Assembly (NCBI GenBank): GCA_030544235.1
Contig: CM060475.1
Span: 2,813,920-2,877,919 of the forward strand
Direction of reading: 5' to 3'
From: Lepturacanthus savala
Lineage: Eukaryota > Chordata > Actinopteri > Scombriformes > Trichiuridae
Length of the DNA: 64,000 bases
Within the stretch, counting starts at the first letter, position 1. The number at the start of each line of letters is the position of its first letter. The position numbers and the translations under genes are program-made. Positions 38,701 to 48,880 of this stretch are shown here, in pieces. The notes below the pieces were generated by a model that saw nothing but the letters and a program-made list of their open reading frames with translations, ran no database searches and had not been told where the DNA came from.

Positions 38701-39161
38701 CAGTCCGCGTGCAGCCCGCAGCTCCAGCCCGTGGAGAACCGGGAGAAGAGCCAGGACTCGGCTCTGCCGGGCCGGTGGCAGGTGCACTTCCTCTGGCCCG
38801 GCATGCAGTCGCAGGGCTGCTCCAGCTGGATGTTTTTGACCAGGTGCCGCCCAAACGTCGTCCCGCCGGTCTTCTGGATGTGCAGGAACACCATCACGTC
38901 GTCCCCGCGGATGTTGAACTCGGCGTGCCGGTCCAGATCCCGCTCCGTGAAGTTAAACCTGGACGTGATCTTGGAGGGGACGTCCTCATCCTCGGCGTAA
39001 ACTAACTCGAACCCGGACGAATAGCGCTGGAAAAGCCCCTTCTCGTCACTTCTGAAGTAGCAGGTGTTGCTGTCCGCCGGGCACACGTACTGGTAGCCGA
39101 TCATCAGGAACAGCACCGCCGCGACGGGGACGAAGAGGAGCCGGTTGAACTTCTCCTCCAT
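17314..39161 (-). CDS. hs6st3: Heparan-sulfate 6-O-sulfotransferase 3, two coding exons
   Basis: Exon 1 is 39161-38629 and exon 2 is 18073-17314 (minus strand). Donor AG|GTGAGA and acceptor TGATGCAG|G join in phase 2 to encode 430 residues (human about 471). It is a type II Golgi enzyme that transfers sulfate from PAPS to the 6-O position of glucosamine in heparan sulfate. Visible: a short cytosolic tail, membrane anchor about 8-26, the 5'-phosphosulfate loop HIQKTGGTTFGRH (94-106), GLHADW whose His (151) is the proposed catalytic base, and the 3'-phosphate motif LRDPVSRYLSEW (186-197). The C-tail is Q/R-rich, then acidic, then ends TEDYSSQVVHW. NFYYITMLRDP and this ending favour HS6ST3 over HS6ST1 or HS6ST2. 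The stem between anchor and catalytic domain is much shorter than in human HS6ST3. The single-intron layout is as in mammals. Confidence 0.96.
18490..18570. repeat. Fragment of an interspersed repeat (hAT-like MITE family)
   Basis: The stretch 'cacatcaaggacccttaaactcacaaaaactagacca' resembles 59275-59315 and belongs to a fish repeat whose other end reads 'ggaccccactttgagaaccact' (seen at 59440-59468). Only one side is present here. The hAT assignment is by resemblance. Confidence 0.45.
20004..20190. mobile_element. hAT-type MITE with 8-bp target duplication
   Basis: A 187-bp element starts CAGGGGTGGACAACC and ends GTTTGCCCACCGCTA; the ends form imperfect terminal inverted repeats. It is flanked by perfect 8-bp direct repeats ATCTAAAG at 19996-20003 and 20191-20198, the hallmark of hAT insertion. 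The interior is itself roughly inverted (GTGGGTGCAGGTTT against AAACCTGCACCCAC) and has no coding capacity, so it is non-autonomous. Confidence 0.85.
22032..22053. repeat. (TC)n microsatellite
   Basis: An uninterrupted CT dinucleotide run in hs6st3 intron 1. It is ordinary simple sequence. Confidence 0.7.
25260..25272. repeat. Poly(C) tract
   Basis: A run of about 13 C in an otherwise AT-rich intron. It is a likely slippage and sequencing-error site. Confidence 0.7.
26708..26745. repeat. (TA)19 microsatellite
   Basis: A perfect 38-base alternating TA run in hs6st3 intron 1. Confidence 0.85.
27955..28110. repeat. Fish interspersed repeat fragment (AGCACATTTCA / CAAGGTGCTTTACA type)
   Basis: 'aaagcacatttcaacaacaaggcaattcaaggtgctttacataa' is a very common teleost dispersed-repeat motif, probably the tail of a non-LTR retroelement, followed by an A-rich tail with ATTAAA units. 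A related scrap is at 8225-8262. Family assignment is by memory of the motif only. Confidence 0.5.
29587..29905. mobile_element. LINE/SINE-type retroelement fragment with 12-bp target duplications
   Basis: A 319-bp insertion with sequence typical of dispersed fish retroelement 3' ends, including 'gggagaacatgcaaactcc' and 'gaccttcttgctgtgaggc'. It is bounded by perfect 12-bp direct repeats CACTCCACTAGT at 29575-29586 and 29906-29917. The perfect duplications show a retrotransposition-like insertion that is not very old. It contains a B-box-like GGTTCAAGACC on the minus strand, as these repeats often do; no tRNA fold is evident. No coding capacity. Confidence 0.75.
33180..34235 (-). mobile_element. 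BEL/Pao LTR-retrotransposon pol relic
   Basis: Minus-strand frames match the reverse-transcriptase to RNase H to post-RNase H part of BEL/Pao polyproteins. From 34230 down: DDCIKSVATEENAI with KWVSNN (end of RT), then HLAPVVLTAKVI. Near 33660-33690 is PLKQFIIPRMELPAATV, then WIFGADFLYNPMEEW with DPGVRR (33333-33575), and HFSSWTKLRCTLARFLQLK near 33240-33315. Frames are interrupted by stops and shifts and about 20-40 residues are missing near 34050, so it is dead. No gag, protease, integrase or LTRs are recognisable on either side. It lies in hs6st3 intron 1 in the same orientation as the host gene. Confidence 0.8.
34790..34811. repeat. (AC)n microsatellite
   Basis: A perfect AC dinucleotide run in hs6st3 intron 1. 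Confidence 0.75.
37315..38575. repeat. Degenerate ATTC/GAAT tetranucleotide array with strand switch
   Basis: About 1.26 kb is dominated by variants of ATTC on the left (perfect (CATT)8 at 37321-37352, further clusters to about 37720) and of its complement GAAT/GAGT on the right (about 37770-38570, for example 'gagtgaatgaatgaatgag' near 38000). The two halves are therefore in inverted orientation and could pair. It ends about 55 bases from the hs6st3 exon 1 donor, deep in low-complexity intron sequence. Confidence 0.8.
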
Positions 39162-39540
39162 GGTGGAAAGTGGAAGTCACGGCGTTACGGTAACGTGATG
39201 TCCGAGCCGTGTTCACCCGCTCCGCGGATCATCCTGCAGTTTCACTTCGGCTGCGCGCCGCTTGACAGAAGCCGGAGTTTGACTCCTGCTGCAGGTAAAA
39301 AAAACAACAACAACAAAAACAGCTGCAAACTTATCACAATAAAAGCGCTTCGTTTATTCCCCGAAACATCCGCGCACAGTTTCCCTTCAATATGTCAAAC
39401 TGGCGGCAATAAGTCTCCGTTGCTCGGTCCCGGCTGTCCTGCAGAAGCCAACTGCTGATCGCTATCTGAGCCAGGAGCACGCGCGACAAGCACGAGACAA
39501 TTAGCGGAGGCGTTTCCGGTCAAGGCTTTCAAAATAAAAT
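39162..39540 (-). promoter_or_regulatory. hs6st3 5' UTR and promoter region
   Basis: GC- and CpG-rich sequence immediately upstream (minus sense) of the hs6st3 ATG, continuing the CpG-rich character of exon 1. It then falls back to AT-rich DNA near 39540. No TATA box is obvious. This fits a CpG-island promoter; the exact start site cannot be placed. Confidence 0.5.
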
Positions 39541-42500
39541 ATTAATTGGAAAATAGTTAAAGGTCCCAGTTAAAGGCTTTTTATGATATAAGACGTAGGG
39601 GTAGTTGAAAACAGTTCCATACAGAACTAGATTTTGAAATTTTGCTGTTTTCGGTATATTCCTTGACTTTGTGATGTCATATAGTATCTGCCTCCGATTG
39701 TAGAAATTTATGTAAAAAACCTATGAGACAAACCGAAAACGACTGGACCTCAACATGAAAGAAACATCCATAATGAAACATAATTAAAAGAGAGAGCAGA
39801 CTACATGAAATTAAATAATTAAAATAAGTTATAAACGAAGTACATGAAATAGAAACTTAATGGAAATAGCTTTGACTGTGTATTTCTTTTAAAGTCGGCT
39901 AATAAAACTTAGTCTAGTTCTGTATTAAAGTGAAAAGAGAGTTAGAGCTAAATCATAAGCATGTGAAAAGACATGTTTTTAACCTGAATTTAATTATATA
40001 ACATGAATAATTCAGTAAATTAAACCTCACTATTGTATTAGTTTTTCAATTTTTTTCATCTCATCATTGAGTTTTAATTCTGGTTTCTAACTTACCAAGA
40101 ATGTGCCTGTCATCAACAAGACGTTCAAGCTACTCCCACTTCACAATGTATTTTATTTTGAAGCCCAATTGCTGCAATTTCCGGTTTTATTCCAGCGGGC
40201 ATGACTACATCTGCGCCAGTCATCTGTCCCGTCTGCCGAGCTGGTGACGCAACCGCATCTTTGAACGCGCGCACACACACACACACTGTCAATTTCAGAA
40301 AGTCAGTCCTATAATATATAGGAATTGGATTATGTACACAATAATGACTTTAATATTATTTCTTTTCACTAGTTTATTATATTTTATCCATGAATGCATC
40401 TGTTCCATAGTGAGTCTAAATATCAAACTCAATGGTGTGTTTATTCCTTATGATTTATCCTCACCTTTTTGTTTTCTAAAGGATCTCGGGTCATTGCTCT
40501 GCTGAGCACAAATAGAGAAGCTGCTGTGCTGATATCATGATGTTTATTTGTGAGATTACAGCAGCAGGGCTCTGATTCCGATGATTCAAGTTGCCATGCA
40601 GGCAACCGGAAAGAGTTAAATCCTCAGGCGAGAAGGAGGAAAGTCATTTCAGCACCATGGACAGTTTCCAACATGTCAAGTCAATAATTGGCAACGTGTG
40701 TGAGAGGAACGTCTGTGTGTGTGTGTGTGTGTGTGAGCGCCTCCCATTTCGTCGTCATCTCTCATGTTTTCTTCCACGTTTTTTTGCCACTGTATATGAA
40801 CATGTGATGCATTTACAGCCGTGTACGGACACAGCCGGCTGGAACCAAAGGCATTTTTTTTCCCCCCAGTAATGGAATCCTTTAAGCCCGCACTGATCAA
40901 AAGCTTTTGTTATTTTGCCTAAGATGCCCTCCATCAAGGGATTTATCCAGGATGCACTCTAGTGTGTATTCTATTCAATCCTCTATCAGCACAGAATGCA
41001 CTTTGCCCTCTCACTCTGACATTGACTTAATCTGTGTGGGAGTTTAGTCAGAGTTTCACCTCTCTTTTGTGAGAAGAATCTACCGTTCCTCATTCTGAGA
41101 GAGAGAGCAAGATGGTTAAAAGGAGTGTGTGTGTGTGATTGTGTGTTTGTGTGTGTGGCGGGGCCATGAAAGGAATCTATTATGGAAAGTGTCAGGACAA
41201 GAAATCTTTCATTTTCTAAAGGTCACGCAGGAATTGAACGTCTGGACATTATTTTTTTTTGTTTGCGTCAGTGATGATAACTTGCAGGGACAGCGTGCTC
41301 TTTACCTGTAGCCTCTCCCAGATGCAATATGATCCATTCTGCAAAAGGAAGCTTTTCTACAAAATATCACGCTGATTAAAAATCTGAGTGGAATCCCTGA
41401 TGGGAAATAATCTGCATTCATGTTTTGTGCAGCGGAGCGAGGGCTGGTGGTGTTGTGGCTGTGCAGCTGGGAGATTTACGAGGTCCCTGACGCTCACTAC
41501 ACGAGCCTTATGAGAAATAACCCCCGGAAGTGCTGATTCAGACAGCTGGAGCAATGTAAAGGGCTCCCAATAATGGAACTGGAGCCTCATGGAAATTATG
41601 ATTGGATTGGTTTTGGGATTTTCTGTTTATCTGTTTTTGTCTTTTTCCATTTTCATTTTCAGCGAGGCCTCGTTGATGCAACCACTGTGTATGTGTTTCG
41701 TGTCCATTGGAATTAGTATTGATTTTAAAATAATGTTAAGAGGCAGTGAGAAAGTTCACTTTTGGACTCCTGCTTCTGGGCCTGAGATGCTATTAAGGAA
41801 AGTAAATGGGATGTAAAACTGCTGCACAAGAAGAAAAAAATGAGAACATTTAAAGGGAAAAAATAACTCTGGGGTATGACTGCTGCTGTGGAATATGAAC
41901 AATTATGGAAAATCTATGAACAGCCTCATAGAAACAAGAATACATGCCTCTTGTCACCAGTTCTCTCTGTAATAGAATAGGATATAAATGAGAATAACAC
42001 ACACGGAAATTGTGGAAATTTATACTAATAAATCATATATAATAAGCATAATAATAATGATACACTATTTCTATTGTAATGTGTATACAAGAAAAATGCA
42101 ATAAATGCAGCTTTACAACAAGAATGATTCACATAATACACTCAATTAACAAAAACCTATTAATTTATCATAGAATGGAGAATAAAATCCAGTGAAAATG
42201 GAGTATCAGTGTTGATTTAAACATCCATTGAGAGGCCTGATCGATCGCTCTGAGGTTCAGCCAGGACTTTGACCCCAGACACTGAACCGCTGCCCTGGAA
42301 AAAACAAAAAACAGTGTTTTGTGATGCTGTGGGGGGTCAAAGCACACAGCACAGTCCACAGAATTTTAAATGAGGTGCCCCGACATCAGCAAGACACCGA
42401 CCTGAGACCTTAATTTAGTCTGAGCTCGCTGATTATTTGAAGAAAAGCAGTTTCAGAGCTGCAATCTGTTGGTCTCCTGCTAATGTTTGGCCATTGCAAA

Positions 42501-43386
42501 GTCTGAGTTCCCGGTCTATATCTCCGTTTTATGCTTAGATACGCTTTACTTGAGACAGTGTTTTGTCTGGCTCTCATATACTTTTGACAGCTAATGATCC
42601 GATATATGTAAAACCTTTGTTTTCACAGCTGTGTCATTGCATCTGCAGCATCTGTAGTTGCCCTTTAATTCAGGCCGAAGACACTGTGACGTGTTTGGTT
42701 GAAAGTGAAGAACACTTGATGCTAGTGAAGAGAAGTGGAGATTCAGTCAGTTCTCCAGCTTCCACAATATGTCAGTGTTTGGTGATGATATTGCACAGTT
42801 GTTGGTGGCGATGATTGAATTCCATAATGAAAAATAACCTGTTTGCTTTTGAGGGTCTTTTTTTTTGTTTTGGCACAAGCGGAATCAGATCTAGAGCCAC
42901 TAGAGACATGTTGGTGAGCTTTGTTTATTACTTCAGGTGGATAATTTCTGCACTGAAACAGGATTTCATATCTCCTGCTTCTTTCGTTCAAAATCCTGAC
43001 TGTTTGCACACTTTCACCTCAATCTTAAAAATGTACCCTTTGGTATATTTGTTTTCAGACGTTTGACATGGCTGCTTGAGCCACGGAGAGCTGTGCTATC
43101 CATAGATAGTGGTCTCATTGTGTCCATCTAAGGATTTGAAATTATCAGGTCAAGAAAGTTAATGGAAGTGTATTATATAAATAAAAGGTTGGATATGTAT
43201 GTGCACCAGAAACTGAATTTGAATCAGGTATTTTGAATCATTGCATTAAAAACTGCATCTGAATAGTAGAAGTTGAAATGTAATTTATTAGTTTGTAACT
43301 GGAATCTAATAAAAATTTTTATATCATCATATTCAGTTCTCACAATTCAAAACCAGTTCTGAAAATTCAATTTTCGAATTTTGTAT
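39541..43386. other. Intergenic region upstream of hs6st3, no gene seen
   Basis: AT-rich DNA without convincing exons. It contains (AC)n at 40268-40289, (GT)n at 40714-40733 and GT-rich tracts near 41125-41157. Confidence 0.5.
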
Positions 43387-43388
43387 AT

Positions 43389-43692
43389 GTAGGGTCACCC
43401 AGACAATTTAGTGTTTTCCATGAAAAGTCACACTTTTATTTACCACCATGTAAAATACAAATAGAAAATGTTATTACATTAACCTTCTGATGCAATGAGC
43501 AAACACATTGTACCATTAGAACACTGGAGTGATATGTAGATATTGATGCACCAAAAAACAGATTTTACAGCTAGAATTGACCAAATTAGCAATGTAAAAA
43601 TAGTTTCATGTTATCTTCATTGTAAAAAACAGTGCATTTCTTTCAAAAATAAGGAACTTTCTAAGTGACAACAAACTTTTGAACAGTAGTGT
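43389..43692. mobile_element. Tc1/mariner-type MITE (deletion derivative)
   Basis: About 300 bases beginning 'gggtcacccagacaattta' and ending 'aaacttttgaacagtagtgta', both recognisable from a common fish repeat with Tc1-like ends. Internal motifs ('tttccatgaaaagtcacac', 'gcaatgagcaaacacattg') support the match. It has no transposase frame. Exact boundaries and TA target site are not certain on the left. Confidence 0.6.
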
Positions 43693-44165
43693 AAAAAGAA
43701 AGTTTTTAATTTGATTAGATTCCAGATCCAAGCTAATAAATTTCAAATTACACTATTCAGATTCACTTTTTTAATGCCATGATTTAAGTTTTAGCATCTT
43801 CACCATTTTCATTTTTACCTTTTGATACCGAGATGCAAAAGCTACAAAAGAAAAGTTCCCCTCTCACTATTATCAAATCTCCAGGTGGAGTGTGTGCAAA
43901 TGCAAAATAAATGTCACAACTGGTTTCAAGATCTGTAAGCCGTCACCTGGGGAAAACGTACAGATGGCGGTGCTGTCATAGCAACAGCTGCTCCTTGGGC
44001 CTCTGCTGCCTCCTCAGTGTTTTTGGGTGCTCGCCATCTCCTGTCATGTCAGCGCCCCGTCTCGCCTAACATGCCCACTAGCTGCTGTCGCTGATCACCT
44101 GATGCAGGCTGCTCAGCTGCTGCACATCACCTCATTAGTCGCTGTGTATCTACCGGACAGATTAC

Positions 44166-44344
44166 CTGCTGTTGTTTGTCAGGTGTTGCCGCGGCTCCCT
44201 GTCTAATGTCTGTGTTCACGCCGCCTTCTGCCTCTGAAGTTTCGCTGCTTACGTATGGATTTGTGTTGTTGTGCTGACTGGCAGCTTGTTGTTGGTTACA
44301 AGGCTGCTTATTAGTCCCAGCTCCTTCATTACCTGTTACAGGTG
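44166..44344 (-). other. Candidate unknown coding exon
   Basis: On the minus strand a long pyrimidine tract ending TTGCCTGCAG is followed by 179 bases open in one frame, ending CAGCAG|GTAATC. The exon would start in phase 1 and end in phase 0. The 59-codon translation is rich in Q, N, T and A (NKQPCNQQQAAS, HNNTNPYVSSETSEAEGG). I do not recognise it. The open frame continues 13 codons past the donor to a stop. It could be an exon of a gene or long RNA upstream of hs6st3, or a chance frame in a GC-richer patch. Confidence 0.25.
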
Positions 44345-45204
44345 CTGCAGGCAAGAAAAAAAAAGAAAGAAAAGAAATCAGGACACCAAGTCATGGTGAC
44401 ACATTAGAATTAACAGATGGAAGCAATGAACTTTCTGGATATTGACAGAATCAAGTTTCAAGTTCTTTGGAAACTCATCAGACTTAGTTAAACTTTTTTG
44501 TTGATTTAATTATGAAAAAGCAATTTCTTAAAATAAGTACTTATTTTTAAGTTCTCTCTGTGTGTATATAGCACTTTTATCTGCGAATATTTTTAAATGT
44601 GCTTCACAGAGAAGGTCTGTACCTTTTTTTCTTTTTTTTCTTTTTATTAACCCTAACCCTCATTTGATAAATTGGCATATAAAAAAGTAACATCTTGGCT
44701 GTCAGTACTTATTTTCTCCGCACTGTTGGCAGAAATCAGATCCTGTTATTTCCTGTAACTGTGCTGGATATATTGAACAAAACGTCAGGCTGCCAATTCG
44801 TGGTGCAATGTTCACATTAATATAAAGAAGCAGCAAATAAAAGCTTAAAGATCCCCTCCAGACAGGATTTAAGATGTATGTAAAATACTCTACTTTAAAT
44901 AATTTGTGTCAGCTATAATTTCTCGGCAGAAAAAGTTAAATTATCTTGTTAAAATCCTTAAAATGACATCTGTTCCTTCTCCCTTATTAAAAATTCAGGA
45001 ATCTATGAATATGCAAATACATTTCGTCTCAAAAGTTTAACTTCTGGACAGAAGATGTCTCATACTTCACCAAAAAGTCCATTGGAGGCTTTCCCAGTTA
45101 AATACTTAAATGCTCGTGGTGTATTTATAAGAATTAATATTATGATCCAAACCTATTTAGATCTGTAGCAACAATGCAGCACAACACGCAATCCCTTATA
45201 TATA

Positions 45205-46810
45205 CAGTGGGGAAAACAAGTATTTGAACACCCTGCTATTTTGCTATTTCTCCCACTTAGAAATCATGGAGGGGTCTGAAATTTTCATCGTAGGTGCATG
45301 TCCACTGTGAGAGAGATAAACTAAAAAGAAAAATCCAGAAATTACAATGCATGATTTTTTAACAATTTATTTGTGTGATATAGCGGCAAATAAGTATTTG
45401 AACACCTGTGTGTCATCTAGAATTCTGACCCTGAAGGACCTGTTAGTCCGCCCATTAGAAGTCCACCTGCACTCCATGTATCATCCTTAATCAGATGCAC
45501 CTGTTTGAAGTCGTTAGCTGCATAAAGACACCTGTCCACCCCATACAATCAGCAAGACTTTAACTTGTAACATGGCGAAGACCAAAGAGCTGTCCAACGA
45601 CACGAGAGAAAATTGTGCACCTCCACAAGGCTGGAAAGGGCTACGGAGCAATTGCCAAGCAGCTTGGTGAAAAAAGGTCCACTGTTGGAGCAATCATTAG
45701 AAAATGGAAGAAGCTAAACATGACGGTCAATCTCAATCGGAGTGGAGCCCCATGCAAGATATCACCTCGTGGGGTCTCAATGATTCTAAGAAAGGTGAGG
45801 AATCAGCCCGGAACTACACGACAGGAGTTGGTCAATGACCTGAAAAGAACTGGGACCAACGTTTCCAAGGTTACTGTAGGTAATACACTAAGACGTCATG
45901 ATTTGAAATCATGCATGGCACGAAAGGTTCCCCTGCTTAAATCAGCACATGTCAAGGCCCGTCTTAAGTTTGCATATGACCATTTGGATGATACAGAGGA
46001 GTCATGGGAGAAAGTTTTGTGGTCAGATGAGACCAAAATAAATGACTTTTTGGTCATAATTCCACTAAGCGTGTTTGGAGGAAGAAGAATGAAGAGTACA
46101 ATCCAAAGAACACCATCCCTACTGTGAAGCATGGGGGTGGTAGCATCATGCTTTGGGGGTGTTTTTCTGCACATGGGACAGGACGAGTGCAGTGCATTAA
46201 AGAGAGGATGACTGGGGCCGTGTATTATGAGATTTTGGGGAACAACCTCCTTCCCTCAGTCAGAGCATTGAAGATGGGTCGTGGCTGGGTCTTCCAACAC
46301 GACAACGACCCAAAGCACACAGCCAGGAAAACCAAGGACTGGCTCCGTAAGAAGCATATCAAGGTTCTAGCATGGCCCAGCCAGTCTCCAGACCTGAACC
46401 CAATCGAAAATCTTTGGAGGGAGCTCAAACTCTGTGTTTCTCAGCGACAGCCCAGAAACCTGACTGATCTAGAGAAGATCTGTGTGGAGGAGTGGGCCAG
46501 GATCCCTCCTGCAGTATGTACAAACCTGGTGAAAAAATACAGGAAACGTTTGACCTCTGTAATAGCAAACAAAGGCTACTGTACCAAATATTAACATTCA
46601 TTTTCTCAGGTGTTCAAATACTTATTTGCCGCTATATCACACAAATAAATTGTTAAAAAATCATGCATTGTGATTTCTGGATTTTTCTTTTTAGTTTATC
46701 TCTCTCACAGTGAACATGCACCTACGATGAAAATTTCAGACCCCTCCATGATTTCTAAGTGGGAGAAATAGCAAAATAGCAGGGTGTTCAAATACTTGTT
46801 TTCCCCACTG
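45205..46810 (+). mobile_element. Tc1-like DNA transposon, complete ends, broken transposase
   Basis: A 1606-bp element with 204-bp terminal inverted repeats at 45205-45408 and 46607-46810. By eye the repeats differ at only two positions. The outer end reads CAGTGGGGAAAACAAGTA and the element is flanked by the expected TA target site on both sides. The near-identity of the repeats implies recent transposition. It sits between two TA-rich stretches in the gene-free region upstream of hs6st3. Confidence 0.93.
45572..46594 (+). pseudogene. Tc1-family transposase with two offsetting frameshifts
   Basis: The frame opens at ATG 45572 (MAKTKELSND), shifts near 45603-45610, runs in the second frame through the helix-turn-helix region (GAIAKQLGEKRSTVGAIIRKW) to about 46040, then shifts back to the original frame and continues to the stop at 46594. 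The DD34E triad is present: Asp in WSDETK (46026-46028), the first Asp of HDNDPKH (46301-46303) and Glu in NPIENLW (46406-46408), with exactly 34 residues between the last two. Each break fits a 1- or 2-base indel compared with the family. As read, it cannot encode a full-length enzyme, though ends and catalytic residues are intact, so the element could still be mobilised in trans. Confidence 0.88.
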
Positions 46811-47059
46811 TATATATATATATATTAGAGAATTTCTGTCACAAAATATGACCCGCTGATGTATTAACCTACTTCTGAACATCAGCGGGTCCTTCTGCTG
46901 CTTTGCAATAAACTCGGACAAAGTAAATGTGTTTTTTCAGAGCGTAAGGAGGCTTTACAGGAAAATCAAAAACCCAAGTGAGCAAAACATTTGTGAAGCT
47001 GTAAATGCTGTGTCAGTGCTGGTTAAGGAGCTGAGAGTGTTGCACTTTGCTCCTTTATG

Positions 47060-47640
47060 AATGAACGAAATGACATGCAGACCAAGTGCAGCTGAGTGTG
47101 AAGGGAATTCCTTTAGTTTTACAGGTTTATTACAAGTTTATGTCCGTTCGATACTGTTTATCACTGAGGTTTGTCACTGGATGCAAGAATTTTACCCATC
47201 ATCCTTGTCTGTCAAGATACTTACTCATTGGTTGACTTTTATCTATAAGGCTACTGCTTCTACTTGCTATTTCACCTTGTTAAAAGCTTGGACATCACAG
47301 CCTACAATCCTCTGACTTTTTCACCCTGACTGTTCCTCATGTTTCTACTGAACATGGGGAAAAAAGCATTTCATTATGCTGCTCCCTCTCCGTGGAACTG
47401 CCTGCAAGGTGATCTAAAAATGTCAAACCTGATCCCTCTTAATAGCTCTGTTAAAATTCTTAAAACTAAAGAATTTACTGTTAATTAACTGTTCTTAAAT
47501 CAGATGCTACTGATTTAAACTATCTCTACCATTCTATTTATCTATTTTTTTAATCTATAATCCTATTTATGTTGCTGCCAGATTGCTTTTGAAAAAGAGA
47601 TTCTACAACCTGACCTAGTGAAATAAAAGATAAATAACTA
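47060..47640 (+). mobile_element. LINE fragment (Rex1/L2-like ORF2 C-terminus)
   Basis: Plus-strand frames carry LTHWLTFIYKA (about 47210-47250) and, after a break, KKAFHYAAPSPWNCLQGDLK (about 47360-47420). These correspond to the C-terminal end of fish non-LTR retrotransposon ORF2 proteins. It ends in an A-rich tail (gaaataaaagataaata) near 47620-47640. It is 5'-truncated and frame-shifted, so inactive. Family name is by resemblance. Confidence 0.6.
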
Positions 47641-48059
47641 TATATATATATATAAATAGACAGGTTCAACCTTTAGTTATTATACTTCATCTCTAGGGGG
47701 TCAAGAGTGTTTATATCAAATTTCCTGGCAATCAAACCAATAATTGTTTGATATCTGTCTCGATCAAAGCAGTAGATGGACATCGCCGTCCATGATATTA
47801 GATGAATTATGTGAGTATTTATTTTCAAATTCTCTGTTTAAAAACAACAAACTGTATTCAGCAATTTCTCCCCCTGCAAGTCCATCAGAACGTGCTTCAC
47901 AGAGAAGCTGATTACTTATTGTTGACAATCATCTAATAATTTGGCACATTAATCTTGGCTGTCGGGACTAATTTGCTGCGCGCTGTTGGCTTTTTACCGA
48001 ATATTTACTTCATATTAGACGCTATACATCATCTCTGGGTATATTTGCATCGGCCACAT

Positions 48060-48330
48060 GCGGTGCGGGTGACTGAGGATTTGTGAACGCTCCACCGCAG
48101 GGATCCTCCAGCGGGCCCCGCAGACCTGCAGCGCAGCGACGGCACAGAGCCAATCCTGCGCCGGCTCCCGCCACGGCCTCGTCCAAAACACTTCATCAAA
48201 AGGAACACTCTCCTCCACTCGGCCCCGCAAGGAAAGGAAGCTGTTGGCCCACGCTGTGCACCTTGGCACCCAGACAGAGAATAACCCAGAACGCTCTACT
48301 ATCCACTACACCACGAGGACATCGGAGTTC
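48060..48330. other. GC-rich patch in AT-rich intergenic DNA
   Basis: About 270 bases are clearly richer in C and G, with several CpGs, compared with the AT-rich DNA on both sides. Both strands are open for about 85 codons (minus 48015-48269, plus 48083-48340), which is expected from the composition. No recognisable protein similarity or splice pattern. Confidence 0.4.
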
Positions 48331-48810
48331 TGCAACATGATCTGCATTTTCTAGGTAATTGAAGCTTTGGGGACATGGTTGATAGTGATTTGTCCTGTTT
48401 TGGCCTAATCAGCCTTCCCGTCTTTACTGTCAGCGCTGATGGATCCTTATCGTCTCCTGGAAACAGGGCCTGCATGTCACTTCCTTGCAGAAGTTGATTC
48501 AAGCCGCTGAATGAATGTCAAAGGGAAATTGCTGTAATTTACTCGTCAGGCTTTATTGTAGCAGCACCCCTCTATTAAGGTCAACTGTTTCTGGCTCTAC
48601 TGATTCCTGCAATTTCTCTGCCAAACATAACCAGTGTATCTTCCATTATTTCTTTCTTTATTTTTTTTTACATTGTCTCCTGGTTTCTCCGAACGTTCAT
48701 GCACAATTTAATGGGAAACTTTTGGAGTAACTGGTTGCAAATTCCAATCCAAACGTCATGGTTCCTATACCTGCATATGCAGTGTCTTCCAGCTCTTTTA
48801 AATTATGGCG

Positions 48811-48880
48811 CAATGTAGATTAGATTAGATATGACTTCATTGATCCCTTTGGGAGATTCCTTTAGGGAAATTGACGGCAT
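48811..48880. repeat. Fish interspersed repeat scrap (TTGATCCCTTTGGGA type)
   Basis: 'attagattagatatgac' followed by 'cattgatccctttgggaga' and 'agggaaattga' is a familiar dispersed fish motif, probably part of a non-LTR element. Confidence 0.5.

Noticed and set aside
17314..39161. HS6ST1 or HS6ST2 as the identity of the sulfotransferase
   Set aside because: NFYYITMLRDP, WKHVQRGATWKT and the terminal TEDYxSQVVxW fit HS6ST3, and OXGR1 is its neighbour in human.
44127..44354. Whole 75-codon minus-strand frame as a stand-alone small gene
   Set aside because: There is no ATG at its start and it begins within a splice-acceptor-like tract; only the exon interpretation is kept, at low confidence.
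44648..44662. Telomere-like TAACCCTAACCC
   Set aside because: Only two units, with no array around them; consistent with chance.
48015..48269. 85-codon minus-strand frame in the GC-rich patch
   Set aside because: The opposite strand is open too, there are no splice sites in phase and no recognisable family; composition explains it.
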